Assembly (NCBI GenBank): GCA_029851415.1
Contig: CM056742.1
Coordinates: forward strand, 147,503,121 to 147,567,120
DNA: 64,000 nucleotides
From: Eretmocerus hayati
Lineage: Eukaryota; Arthropoda; Insecta; Hymenoptera; Aphelinidae
Reading direction: 5' to 3'
Position numbers and translations under genes: made by a program
In this document: positions 50,873 to 63,300 of the stretch, piece by piece
Layout: every line of letters starts with the position of its first letter
Position numbering within the stretch: the stretch's first letter is position 1
The notes under the pieces: model-generated
Databases searched by the model: none
The model's input: only the letters and a program-made list of their open reading frames with translations
Told to the model about the DNA's origin: nothing

Positions 50873-51061
50873 GAAAAAAGCGCCTGGAAGATGTATCAAA
50901 AAACGAACTTGCCATCCAGTACATTACGATGCTGCACAAATTGAAAAAATTCTCAATTTCCAGAAATTTCAAATTCTGTTTGATGAAATTCAGGTTCTAA
51001 AAAAAACTCACAAGGGGAGGACCAGACCTTTGGATCACCAATCTTGTCCAAAATTTTTTTA

Positions 51062-51288
51062 CAGTTTTGTATTACCTAGAATATGAAGAGTCCAGAGTAA
51101 CTCCGTCAAATGGGCCTCCTGTTCAGAGTTACAGCCCATGACATTGACATTGCTCATATAGGCCCATGTTAAAAAGTGATATATATAGGTATACTGGCAA
51201 CGCTAACAATTTTGCTTATAGCTCTGGACAGAAGGCTCATTTGACGGAGTTACTCTGGATTCTTCATATTCTAGGTGGTACGAGACTG
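51062..51288. mobile_element. 227-bp Tc1/mariner-like MITE between the duplicated segments
   Basis: TA borders both ends (51060-51061 and 51289-51290). The ends begin CAGT and 70-bp inverted repeats follow, differing at about nine places, with the core CCTAGAATATGAAG then CCAGAGTAACTCCGTCAAATG-like sequence. TA targets and CAGT starts are typical of Tc1/mariner. The interior has no frame. Confidence 0.85.
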
Positions 51289-51289
51289 T

Positions 51290-51909
51290 AATAGTACATT
51301 AAGCAATCAGGGTGGGAAAGAGGATTCCCGCACGAGTGGCCGGGAAGAGTGCGAGAATGTTACTTTCTCGCGCGGTTCCGGCGACGAGTGCGGGAACTTC
51401 TCACCCGTATTGCTTATACTATTTTATATAACCCGTGCGGAAAACTGTGCCTCCACGGTATTTGAAGGCATTAGCCGATAAGATCATTAGAATTGTTTTT
51501 TGAAATTCTGTCTTCTATTCAATCCATAGACGATTCTATTCCGTTGATAAATCTTTTGAAATTTTAATCACATTGATTGACAAATAGTTCCCGATCATTA
51601 TGAATGGACTGCTAAATTTCGACTAGTACACAAGACGCACTATATTAACCATTATTGATCTGGTACATCAAGACGAATCAGGGGGTAAGAGGGTGGCGTC
51701 GGAGGGGAGGAGAGCGGGGTCCAGGGGCGGAAGCCCCTGATGGGGGTGCAGGGGGCGGAGCCCCCCGACTGAGAAAAACGCCTGAAAGATGTATCAAAAA
51801 ACGAACTTGCCATCCAGTACATTACGATGCTGCACAAATTGAAAAAATTCTCAATTTCTAGAAATTTCAAATTCTGTTTGATGAAATTCAGGTTCTTAAA
51901 AAAAACTCA
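51290..51909 (+). repeat. Duplicated segment, copy 2
   Basis: 620-bp direct copy of 50282-51010. It is shorter because the centre of the palindrome is missing and the GC-rich block differs. Its first base is the last base of the MITE's right TA border. Confidence 0.9.
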
Positions 51910-52124
51910 GTAATAGAACTTTTGAATAAGTAGATTTTATTGAATTGAAATCACAAATACTCATAAAATATACTCTTGTGAGTATATTGGCTCAAATTAA
52001 ATGAACAGCACATTTTTTATGAATATCAACTACAAAACAAAATGCATGAAATCATTTTGACCTAGTTGAAGAATCAATCTCCTCATATTGTTATGAACCA
52101 ATTTAAATTTTTTGAATTCAATTC

Positions 52125-52432
52125 ATCTAGAGAATATAAACAAAAAATTTTCTATTTTACGTTCGATCATGGGATTCATTCTCCATAACCAATTGTCAAT
52201 TTTTATAAAAATATTGAGCTCCTGCTCATTCGGATTTGATCATCTAGTTGCCTATCATCTGTTGAATGACAGAAACATATCTAGAGAATATCAACAAAAC
52301 ATGTTCATCTTACGAGTGATTCTCGAATATATTCTCTAGCACCAATGGTCAATTTTAATGATAATTTATTGAGTCCTGCTCATTCTATTTGGATCATCTA
52401 GTTGTCAATCATCTATTGAATGACAGAATTGT
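52125..52432 (+). repeat. Two tandem 154-bp units
   Basis: ATCTAGAGAATAT starts unit 1 at 52125 and unit 2 at 52279; a truncated ATCTAAA start follows at 52433. Both units are exactly 154 bp and share the tail words CCTGCTCATTC, GATCATCTAGTTG and TTGAATGACAGAA. Fainter similarity just upstream (52070-52124) may be the end of an older unit. Confidence 0.85.
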
Positions 52433-52689
52433 ATCTAAAAAAATTATTAGGCTTCCATCTGAAAAATGAAATCAAAAATTTTACACAACTGTTGCAGCAA
52501 TGTCATTTACGAATCGATCATCTTTGACAGAATCATTAATCGGGCTATTTACGTTGATTCGCTGCTGCGAAAAGTAATTCTGCAAGATATATCGATAAAA
52601 ATTGACTAACTGATAGATTTTTACAAGTTTTCAAATTCTTATCAGAATCGTGATCAATTCATTATTGTGCTGATCTGATTCTCCTAGAA

Positions 52690-52860
52690 ACATAGTGCGA
52701 AAGTTACTTTCTCGCACGCTTAATCGTGCAGTAATGTCATATTCTCGCACGGATGGGATTTGGAACTGTGCGAGAATGCTTTTACGCATCACTTTTGGCA
52801 CGGGTATCATGCATGAAAAGTTAACCTTACACACAGTTTTACGCACGGAGTTACATAAAA
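52690..52860. repeat. Diverged relative of the GTGCGAGAA palindromic repeat
   Basis: Contains GTGCGAAAGTTACTTTCTCG, ATTCTCGCACGG and GTGCGAGAATGCTTTTACGC, the same words that build the palindrome at 50283-50518. Overall ends are not found. Frames on both strands here (52631-52921 minus, 52695-52895 plus) arise from the repeat. Confidence 0.55.
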
Positions 52861-53479
52861 ATATTTCTGTCCTCTCAATTTTATCCATCACTTGATATCT
52901 TGAACTCCGCGGAGATTGCAAATCATCAATAAAGAGCTAGCTTAGTCAACGATGATAAAAATTTGACTTATGTTTACAATTGATGAAATCCATTGATGAA
53001 CGTAAAGAGGTACAAGATGATGATGAGAAATTTAGCAAATAGGTAATGCAAGCAATTATTTAATGATAAATGTATTCCAGGCAGGGTAGTTGATGATCCG
53101 AAGTGAAGAAAAGTATTATGATTTAACGAGAGATAGTAAAATATGCATAATAGACATTGTCAACACGCCCAAAATGACAGATTTTATAGTAACGCAAATA
53201 CTAGTGAGCTAAAGGTGCCTATAGTTTGGCCTCAATCGAAATCTCAGATCAGTTTTCTTGCAGAACTTGCCAAGCAATTTTTTCATGCAAGTGTGTTAGA
53301 AAAGAAGAAATTGAATTTTTTCAGATCGATCTGAAATAATTAAATTCGTATCAAGCAAAAACATAGTCTTCTACTGAATCTGCTCTGACTTTCCTCAGGG
53401 GTACATTCGAAAGCCTAGAAAAAAAAAATCTGAAAACTATGTCTTATTTAAACGTCTAGGAATGAGATGTCTGGATTTC

Positions 53480-54330
53480 ACGAAAACAGTCATCCCTAAT
53501 GTCCCGTCACGATAATCGATAATCGTACGCATAATGTAACAGGTGGATTTAACAAACAAGAATCGATTTTCTACATCTCGCGAATAGTTCTAAGACACGA
53601 GATCGAATTTCACGCGATCATGGAAAATTAGGCTTCCCTGCGATGTCACGCGTGCAATGGACACATTATAAACCTAATATAGATGATACGTAACTATCTC
53701 ATCTGCATTGATGCACGAGTGAGTCGATTTTACTGCTGCACGAGTTAACTGCACGAGTGCCACGCATATTTGTAAAATAATAAGCCGCACGCGCAAAGCG
53801 TGTTGGTCTCGGTGTTGGTGCACGTGGCCCTGCAGCATCCATCATCAAAGTACAGCCCTCGTTCCTTCAATCTGTACTATTATCGTCTGCAGAGAAATTG
53901 ACAAAATGCATCGCAGTTGTATGATAAATAATACGTAATGCACGCGTGTATCTAGAGAGTGGCAAAACACAAGATCTGATCATCATCATCTCACGCGATT
54001 TGGAGCCCCCATACCTGTACTTATTCGTGCAATCAAAAGAGGAGGGCAGGCGTGGAGGAGGGGGAGGAGGAGGGGTAGGTTAATGCGATGCGACACAATT
54101 ATTTGAACCGTGTTATACCCACGTGTATTTAGAGTGGTACTTACGTACGAAACATATAACGCGGTTATTGGACTCATCATTGTGATTCACGCAACATGGG
54201 AAATTCCTCTGGTTTGTCATGTGCGAGCGCGTGCCGATTACCTCGATCGCGGCGGAGGAAATTGGGCTTTTTGTGCGAAGTACGCAAGTCTTGATTGACC
54301 TCGCACTTTCTAGACCAAAGCGGCGGTAAT
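53480..54330. promoter_or_regulatory. CpG-richer patch, candidate regulatory DNA
   Basis: Compared with flanking sequence this 0.85 kb looks richer in CG words. TGCACGAGT occurs three times within 48 bp (53712, 53738, 53750), CACGTG at 53821 and near 54120, and a purine-rich GGAGG tract at 54040-54078. No frame is credible. Regulatory function is a guess from composition. Confidence 0.25.
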
Positions 54331-57300
54331 TTACTTCTCAGGTGAACCGTGGCTACTACAATGCACAGTATTAGGTGTGAGTTCGGGCACAGTCGGGTGA
54401 GTTGTCAAAGAAATTTCCTTAAAAGTTAATTTGAAGAATTAAAGTAAAGAGATGGCACCAAGCAATCATCATATGAATGAATCAATTATTGCATTGTATA
54501 ATTCTGAGAGAGTCCTGCTGCAACGCAAACACTTCGTGCAACACTTTTGAATTTCCCGCGCAACTTGACTAGATGATTCAAAAAAGAAAACTGTCTAGTT
54601 TTGTGATGAATTTTTCGATAATTACTCTTCAACTTTTCTCAAAGACTGTTCGCTTTGTGAATACAATCTATCATCTGAACTCCGGATTATTAATCTGATT
54701 TCATTCTGGTTTTAATAACATTGTGACGTTTGAACAAAAGTTTGGATTTCATATCCACGAACCCGGATCAATTCGTCCAAATATCGCGATTACGCTTTTG
54801 CGTCTCTGATCTGACCGAGCGCATGAATTGCCAACATTATTTATTTCATGCGCAGAAGGGAAATTTGGTCCAGATATTTTGCAAATGTAGCGACGTAAAA
54901 TTGCTGGAGGCTTGTATGCGTCATCGCGGTGAAGCGAAAGCAGAGTAATTTTCTCGTATGGCGTCAATGTTCGCTGAGCTAACCGACCTTGACATTCGTT
55001 TAGCCAACAATTGACCAAAAAATGTCGTACTCAGCGCTGCATGACTTCAAAACACGATGATTTTGTGATGGAAGGTCTGGTCCCAGAGCCAATTTCAAAA
55101 CATTCCACACCATGATGCGCGATTGTCTCGACAGTCGATCAAATCCTCCAACTCTTCATTCGTTCTATTCAATCAAATCATGAACAATGTGAACTCCATT
55201 ACTTTTGCATTGTAATGTAGTCAGTCATCAAAACTGAGGATGTCATTTTTACAAATTTATTATTGATGTTCATTGAGGAACGAACGTGTGTAATGTGCAA
55301 CGTAGTTTGATCTCAAAAAAACGCCTTCATTTCCTGTCCGACGAAATGAGAAAAACTCACGAAATTCCAAGCTGATTCTGGATTACAAGTAAGTATCTCA
55401 TGATCTGCGAATTGAGACTCCACGCGGCCACTCCAAAATTTCTTATTGTGTACAACATTGGTGTGAAAACCCTGATTAATCCTTGAGCCTACATTTTTGT
55501 ATTCATGTCGCTGACGCTCGTGCGTAAAGAAATCGCGACAAGGCGTAAAGTTGTTACCCTCGTGTGTAAAAATTTCCGGCAGTGCGTAAAGAATGGAAGT
55601 CATTTCGTAATATACTATTTTGATATAATTTTCACTAACGATCATCGCGGACGCAGTATTTCAATCAAGTTTGGTTTTTTCACTTGCATTTTATGACGTT
55701 CATTTTCCCTCATTTTCCATCAAAATTTCGAGCAATATGATTCATTTTGAAAATGATAGACTTCCTCAAAATGTTTTTTTAGCCCCCTCACTTATTTACT
55801 GATTCTCCTCTACAGAGAACAGGGTCAAAAACTGATATTCATGATAACTTTTGTTTGGCGCGTGGTAAAAATCTGAAAAAATCCTGAAAATCTGCAGTAA
55901 TCTCAGAAACCCATCCCTTCAAGTATAAAGTCTCGATATGGTTTTATTTTGGAAAAAATGAACATTTTTCAATTTTGTAATTTTGACGTTTTTCGTCATT
56001 TTTGACTAGTTATTGATATTCTTCGTGTCAAAAAATTTTTCCGAGAACGGTAAGAGAGATTTGAAGTGAGCGGGTAAGGGCTTCGTAAGGCTTGGAAGTG
56101 TGATCTCGAAACATACATACATATAATATCATTTTTATTTCAGTTCTCAATATTCTATAAATTGAAAAGTTCATCATTTTGACCTCGAAACAACTTTGAA
56201 TTTTGACTAACTCGGAAGTCAACGAATGAAACAGCAGCTGTTATATGTATTTCTAAATCAATCAACCTGAATCGACAACAACAGTTTTCTCTAAATTGTC
56301 ACTAGAACTAAATTGTTGAATTATAAAGTGGAGGTTTTGCAAGAGACATGTGCGATTGTACCTTTGAGTCCTCTCCTGGTTTAAGCCACAAACATGATTG
56401 ATAACTAATATCCACTAAATATGACGTTAACACCTATAAAAACGAGATTATTGGTTTTTACTAGCAAATTTTGACGGTAAGAAAATAAGAATCAGCATAG
56501 GACTCATCTTGTTTGCTTCGTTTATCTGTTCCGCAATCAATCGTACAATCCATATTTAGATTGGAGTGCTGCACAAACACGTTTCACACTGTCGGGGTCA
56601 TCCCCAGTTCGATAACCCTGTATCTATCGCAAAGTGACGTAACGATTTGGCTTATAATTGAGATGCTGATGCGTTTTATTCGGTTTCATTTTATTATTTA
56701 TCATGGACCAAACTGTATCAAAGTGGGAGATGCTACTATATCTTCACGATATCCAATATTGTAATCAAATTCTGGAAAATCTGATTCAACTTTTGCCGTA
56801 GATTTGCCCTCATTGAGATCGCAGAAAGTTCAGCTTTTTCGAAAGTCTACACAAATTCACCGATGTCGACAATAATTTGATCAAATAAAAGTATTAAACT
56901 TTTCATGCATTTATAGATTCGTGGAATCCCAGTGAAATATCTCATATATCACTGGATGAACGGATAACAGTTTTGTTATCAAAGATTTGGCTTTTTTGAT
57001 GTAGGAGTTGAGGCTAAACGACGACGATTTCAGAAATATCCTAGTTTGTCCATCTTAGTTGCAATTTTGTCCTCATACAGAAGAAGATCAACAGTTGGAT
57101 CGTACTCTGAATCTAACTCTGTGCATGTGCTCAATGGGAATGTCTCAAATCCTAGTACTTGGTATAAAAATAATTTCAAATTCATAGTAAAATTCACAAA
57201 AACTCTATCGGCTCACTTGAAGTTGGAACGCTGTTTAGTTACCCCTCTTTTCCAGGTTCCAAATACTTATACAACGTTTGTGTTTGAATTTATTTTTCTT

Positions 57301-59190
57301 ACCCATTCACTGAGCAGATTCTCACATTGCGTACACGTAAAAGGCTAGGGTATAGATACACTTCTAATGCTTAATTTTGCCGATCCAAAACACGCATGGT
57401 CGCAAGCATCTTCAAATGCATGCGTGCGTCAGAGGCGTGTCCCACTATGCGAGACAGATCGCCAAGCAAAATTTCCTGAGAGCCCTGGAACTTAGCCAGA
57501 TTTACGCGTCTAAACTTCTTGGAATTTGTCTCTCTGTACCTTTTGCGATTACAAATGCCCTACTGAAACTCGAGACATAGTGGACTGACTTCGAGGCGAT
57601 GTGGACAATTTTGGAAATTGCATAAGTTGCATTTCTGGAGAGATATGGCCCATGAACTCTGGATTAGGATCTCCCATTATAACTCATTTCTGTTTCATAT
57701 ACGATATGAAAAGCAAGGGAAAAGGTCCAAATCCAAGTCTATTCACGTTACTGCTGAAAACTGTATAAGTATGTATGAGATAGATGGAACTTTTAAAACG
57801 TGTAGTCAATGTAAAAGTGTATAAGAGGAATTCAAGGACAATGATCATATTTCAGATAAATGCATGTGGACATAGGTAACATTCTGCAAGATGACAGCTT
57901 GATTCAAAAACTCCATTGGTATTTTTCTAGTCAAACGAGATTACTATCGATGTTTTCACACGGTTCGATCACGATTGCATCAATCACAAAATCATCCTGA
58001 TGGATCTCCAGTTAATCTTGATAAGCGAACAACGAGAGCGACAAGTATAGTATAGTCATCAGATACGATCTGCCTGAATCAATTGAAAAAAATTTTTCAG
58101 ATAAACATTAAATGTGTCTTTTTATTTTTTTTTTTTTCAAAACGATATGAGGGATAAAATATGATTCGCAGACCAAATCAGGGATTTTTGGGAAGGTTTT
58201 ATCATGTCCCTGGCTAAATCAGATCAAATTACAAGAAAATAGTGTAAGATCGCACAAAGAAAATAATGTAGTTCTATTAATATTATACTGGACATACGAT
58301 TATTTCGAGGACTGTTTTAACTTCCTATATTTCTCATTTAATGATTCTTGTTGTACTTGGTGACCTTTGAGAGCCGATTACATAGTTTTGAGAGGATATC
58401 GATGTGAAGCTACAGCTTGTTACTGTATTTTTTGTTAATTAATTCAATTTCATTGCAACGGTCTAAAAATACTGAATTCGTGATAAAAATACGCAGGGCA
58501 TCACTGTGAGGAAGCTATATGTAATAATAATCAAGTTTTCAATCACAATTCCAGATGAAAACTTTTCATATTCCATAAACACCTCCTGAAATATCGTCTA
58601 CGCATGGTTGCGTGAAAAATTCGAATATGATCAGTTATAATTCTCAAAAGCTTTGAGTCTATTGAACTAATGATTTCATGTCAATCGTTACGAAAACAAG
58701 CGTTTTCTCTTGGATTCTGCACAAAGAATTACTAGTGCTTGTGCGAAGGAATTTTTTGATTCCACAATCTCAGAGGTAAATTCAATTCCATCATCAGTCA
58801 TTGATTTACGTCAAAATAAGAATGTATAGACAAGACCGTAGCTTTCATATGGAGCTCAACCTGCAGAAAAAATAATGCTATCATCGACTCAGCTATTGAA
58901 TATTTTCCATCCCATCATCACAAGTAACTTATGTAACTATGATAAACTATTTATCCATTCCAGCAAAGTGTTATTTTGTTGACAGAAGGAAAGTATAATT
59001 TCCATCACTCCCATTCAGGGAATTCTGTGTAGCTCTCGAATTCTCGGGGGGGGGGGGCAAACCCAATGAATTTTTTGTTTTCCCTGATGCTTATTTGCTC
59101 GTGAATATTTATGGCTAGAAAAAAATCTCGTTCCTACACCTACTTTTCTGTTTTATTGTAATGAAGCTTTTATTGAGCTTTGTAAGGAAT
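54331..59190. other. No gene seen; about 4.9 kb of non-coding DNA
   Basis: Frames are at most 110 codons (55313-55645 minus) with no domain. A run of 12 G occurs at 59046-59057. Nothing else was recognised. Confidence 0.45.
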
Positions 59191-59193
59191 TAT

Positions 59194-59314
59194 CCCTGGT
59201 AGAAATGTGACCAATTTTTTTGGCCACCCATGCAATATATAGATATAGTGACAATGCAATTAGGTTAGACTTGGCCAGTTTTGGGCCAAAAAATGCTCAC
59301 AATTTCTACCAGGG
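59194..59314. mobile_element. 121-bp MITE with CCCTGGTAGAAAT ends
   Basis: CCCTGGTAGAAAT at the left pairs with ATTTCTACCAGGG at 59302-59314; pairing continues inward through the TTTTTTGGCC block. TAT lies immediately outside both ends (59191-59193 and 59315-59317), consistent with a 2-3 bp duplication containing TA. No frame. Confidence 0.8.
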
Positions 59315-59426
59315 TATGGATTAAATGTCACTTCGTGGAACCATGCACACAATATTCTCGATGGTATAGAATTTTTTAGGTAAGGTTTGTTTGAGGCGAA
59401 TTCAAAAGCTTCTCGTTCTATGCATA

Positions 59427-60301
59427 CAGTACCCGCCAAAATGAATGGAACACGGATTCCTCCACTAGAAGAGCGATTACTCGGACGTCCTTGGGTCTAC
59501 GATAATTTTGAAAAAAGGATTCGAAAGATGAGAAAAAATCTATCAACTTATGTCCTTTAAAATATTTTTTGCCGCAAAATTCATGGTTTCAATTGGCTCC
59601 GCAAAGTGAAAAGTTTTTCATTTCAATCAATCATCGATCATTCATCGGGTAATTATGATAGCGCAAAAAACCTTGCGGGATCTTGTAGTTCTTTTCAAGG
59701 CCTTCAGAATCGTTTTTTACGCATAACTATACGATTTTTTTTCACCCGAGTTCCGAGTGATCTGGCGAAAAGAAGTTGGTGAGGGTCGAGGGTACTGGTG
59801 ATCTAGAGGTTTGAGCTTATTCTTCTTTAAGCTGTTTGAGGTCTTTTCGAGTGCGTTCTCAAACATAACTGATTCATGTTTTATGGTTTTTAGACAATTT
59901 TACGTCAAAATCGTGGATTACGCACTTTTTTGTATTTCCGCTACCCTCAACGCGTGTGAATTTGCTCTCACTCGATCGCTCGTAACTCGAGTGCAAAAAA
60001 CGGTAGAGTAATGTATAATGAAACGGTTTAAAGATCTTGAAAAGAGCTACAAGACCCCGCAAGGATTTTAACGCTATCGTAATTTTCCGATAAATGACCG
60101 ATGATTGATTGAAATGAAGAATTTTTCACTTTTCCGGAGCCAATCCAAAACATGAGTTTTGGGTTCAAATAATTTTTGGAAGACATGGATTGATAGATTT
60201 TTTTCTCACCTTTCGGATGCTTTTTGTAAAATTGCCGTAAGCCCGAGTAATCGCTGTTTCAGCGAAGGAATCCGTGTTGCATTAATGAAAATGATCGCTG
60301 C
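59427..60301. mobile_element. 875-bp Tc1-like foldback element with arms of about 330 bp
   Basis: TA borders both sides (59425-59426 and 60302-60303). The left end reads CAGTACCCGCCAAAATGAAT and then GGAACACGGATTCC; the right end reverse-complements to a diverged start followed by TTAATGCAACACGGATTCC. The inverted similarity continues for more than 300 bp: AGCGATTACTCGG, GAGAAAAAATCTATCAA, ATTGGCTCCG, TTTCAATCAATCATCG, CTTGCGGG.TCTTGTAG and TTTTTTGCACTCGAGTT-like blocks occur in mirror order in both arms. The central part (59.77-59.95 kb) is unique. CAGT plus GGAACAC near a TA border is typical of Tc1-like ends. No transposase frame; the 66-codon frame at 59811-60011 is not recognised. Confidence 0.85.
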
Positions 60302-60303
60302 TA

Positions 60304-63300
60304 CATGTAAAAATAAAAAGTTTTCAGTACGCGAATAAACTGCAAACTTTGGAAGAAAAGTTTAAAGTTAATTTGATCACGAGTCTCATTTCTTATCGAT
60401 AAGCTTCCGACAAAAAAACTCGCCGCACCTCAAATACTCCAGACTTACGTAATAAAAGTTCGTTCAATAAATGGTGTCTGAGATCCAAATCTCTTTGGAT
60501 TAGATTATTTTAAAGATGTTTCCCCATCAAACTTTTTGATTGAATTCCAGAGTTGAAGAAGAGTAACTAAAGTAAGAAAATTCTCATTTTCTAACAGGTA
60601 AAGAATAAACAATCAAGAAAATAGAAATTTGCCGAAAACTTTCCCTTATTCAGACGAGAAACTATTTCAATTAGTTTGAGATACCATGGAACATCATGAA
60701 AACAGCCCACGAACAGATCTCGTGTAAGTCACCGTGCTTGAACCAATATTCAACGGCGATTCTTGTCATCGATGCACTGAGAAAACATCCGACAAGACGG
60801 GACAAACAAGCAAACAAACGTCACTTGAGTGGAAAATCTTTGAGGAGAGCATCATGCATGCGAGACTGGCGTGACCGCAGATATCCAAGATCATAATCGC
60901 GCTCTCAATAATCGAGACACGAGACATCGCGAACGATTACGTTTAAAAAAGTGGTCGCCAAGCGGTCTGCCACGCTCTTTACTCGGGTGGCCTTATTTTA
61001 TTCGTCTCAACGATTACATTTCAAACGTCTTCATGTTATACTAAGATGGTGGTTGAAGATTTTAATGAAAATCAATAAAACGTATTTGGAAAATTTTTTG
61101 AAAAATCAGAAAATATTTGTGATTTTGACTCCTAAAAATTTCCGGATCGAACGCATGAAAAGGTTCAGAAGAGCCGTGTAAGCCAAAAATGACATTAGCT
61201 TACAATGTTCTGCTGAATGCAAAAATTTCAAATGCTTACGTATAAATTAACTCAAATATGTACACTGCGTGCGAGCATCGATGAACTTGAAAGCATATTG
61301 GAAATACTAATACTCACATTAAACGAAAAAGCAATTGATAACATATTTGATCAAGCTCTTCGTGTTAATTTGAAAGCTCGATCACCAATGAACGATCTCT
61401 CGTGAACAATTTCCAATACATCAAGTGTAATTATATTAGAATTTATGATTTGAAACTTTCCAACTGGTCGTACCTGGCGAAATGAGAGCAAAGACCCGAA
61501 TTTGGTGAAATACCCAAGAAACCTGAAATTATTGATCTGATAATCGAATCAATAATACAAGTGCAGGTGAGTAATAAAAACTTCAAGAGAATATCTATGT
61601 CATGAAGAAGAGACGACAGTACAAGAGTTTACAAAAAATATTTTTTTATTTATTGAATATAAACTTTCTATACATTGGTCATACATTCTGTTCAATCACA
61701 ATCAGCGAGTGGCATTGATTACTAGCATGGAATTTTAAAATCATTGACAAACTTTTGAATGGAATCCGACTATCATAAAATCCATCACTAAACTCTAGCT
61801 CGGACGATGCCTTCTCAGATCGAAGTAAAAACTGTTCTTGTCAGCAAAATCTACAGGATCTACGCAACAACGAATCATTAGTTTGTCTTTGCTTTGATAT
61901 AAAATTGTGTCAAAGATACTGAACAAGCCCTCCTTCTCGCCCTCTCTTATTCTGTGCTGGATTCATCTCTCGGACTTTCGATTCATTTCCACGAAAGGTA
62001 TTCCATAAAACCTAACTAATACGAGATATCTGATCATGGATACAGAAAAACTATATTACGTTTTTCAATTTTGGATTCTATCAAAATATCTGCAGAAAAT
62101 ATGGAGCTAGAGCAGTTGAAAGATATAGTATCTTTAGTATATAAATGAGTGAAAACAGGAAATACAAACAAGTATCTGGCATAAACAGACGTAAAGTTAT
62201 CGTCAATATGAGAGGACGACCGTCAATCAATACCGATCGACTTCAAATCTTCTGTCAGCTCGTGCATCGATATAAGTGACAGATCTGCTGTATGGGCAAT
62301 CGAGTAGCCAAGCAGTCTACTCTTCAAGCTCTCAAGACTTTACGTATCTCTGGCCTTCAGCCAATATATAAGTCTCATCGTGGTGAAGTCCAATAGCATC
62401 TTCGCTCTCATAATAAAGAACGAATTTTTCTTAAATGAATACTCGAGACAACAATAGCTCGATGAGTCTAGAATCCGCACAGAATTTGTAGAATGCAATA
62501 GTGGAAAAGTAGGATTGTATTACTCGCACCGAGAACACATTTGATGAATTCTATCCAAGATAAAAAATTCAAAAAGTTGCAAGAGTTAGGAACAATTTTC
62601 AATCAAATCTCGTCCTGTGATCAAATTTTGTATAATCATGTTGTGGTCGTTCAGTATTCGAAAGCATAGATGGTTTATTCGGGGGAATAAAATTGATACA
62701 CCGTATAAAATGAAAAGTATACCCGGTAAAGTATGCGATCAACGTGAAACTTGAATGTCTCACGGCATTTAGCGTCTCAGCGTTTCAAAAAAAAATCCCT
62801 TGTCACTCGCCTGATTATATACGAGCTCCGAACCATAATGGTATGTCTATTTTAGATTGTCAAAAAGTCGTTTCGGATTTGAAAGCTGCTTTTATCAATC
62901 ATCGCTATACGAAAAAAAATATTATGTCCCTCGACGCATAGAATTGCGTATGTACTATTAATGACGTCATCTGAAGTAGAAGCCCATTTGTTTTATGCCA
63001 TAAAAATTTCCCCAAAAATAATCACCGATAAAAACAGTCTGAGAAATGCCAAAGACATTGCTTGAAAATCTAAAATCCTAAAGCCGTTTTAACGAATAAT
63101 GAATGGATTTGAATGAATTCCAAAAGCCCATCCAGTATGAACTCTAAGATCAATTCAAAATGATCCAAGGATACAATCAATATCCAACGTAAGAAAAATT
63201 GTAACTTGATCTTAGACCAGGTTTTCAAGAATAGAACATTCATTTTTATTTCCCTTGAGCATTGAAATTTTGACGAACAACAACAGCTTATAGCTTAATC

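Larger units (their letters stand above)
50282..51010 (+). repeat. Duplicated segment, copy 1
   Basis: The 729-bp segment begins AATAGTACATTAAGCAATCA and ends in AAAAAACTCA. It recurs at 51290-51909 in the same orientation with few substitutions. It starts with a palindromic unit (50283-50518) and contains a GC-rich hairpin block (50785-50872). Frames at 50775-50972 and 50790-51086 are translations of this repeat and match frames in copy 2, so they are not evidence of genes. Confidence 0.9.

Noticed and set aside
50775..51086. Frames with Gly/Pro/Ala-rich ends on both strands, repeated at 51652-51870
   Set aside because: They arise from the GC-rich hairpin block inside a duplicated non-coding segment.
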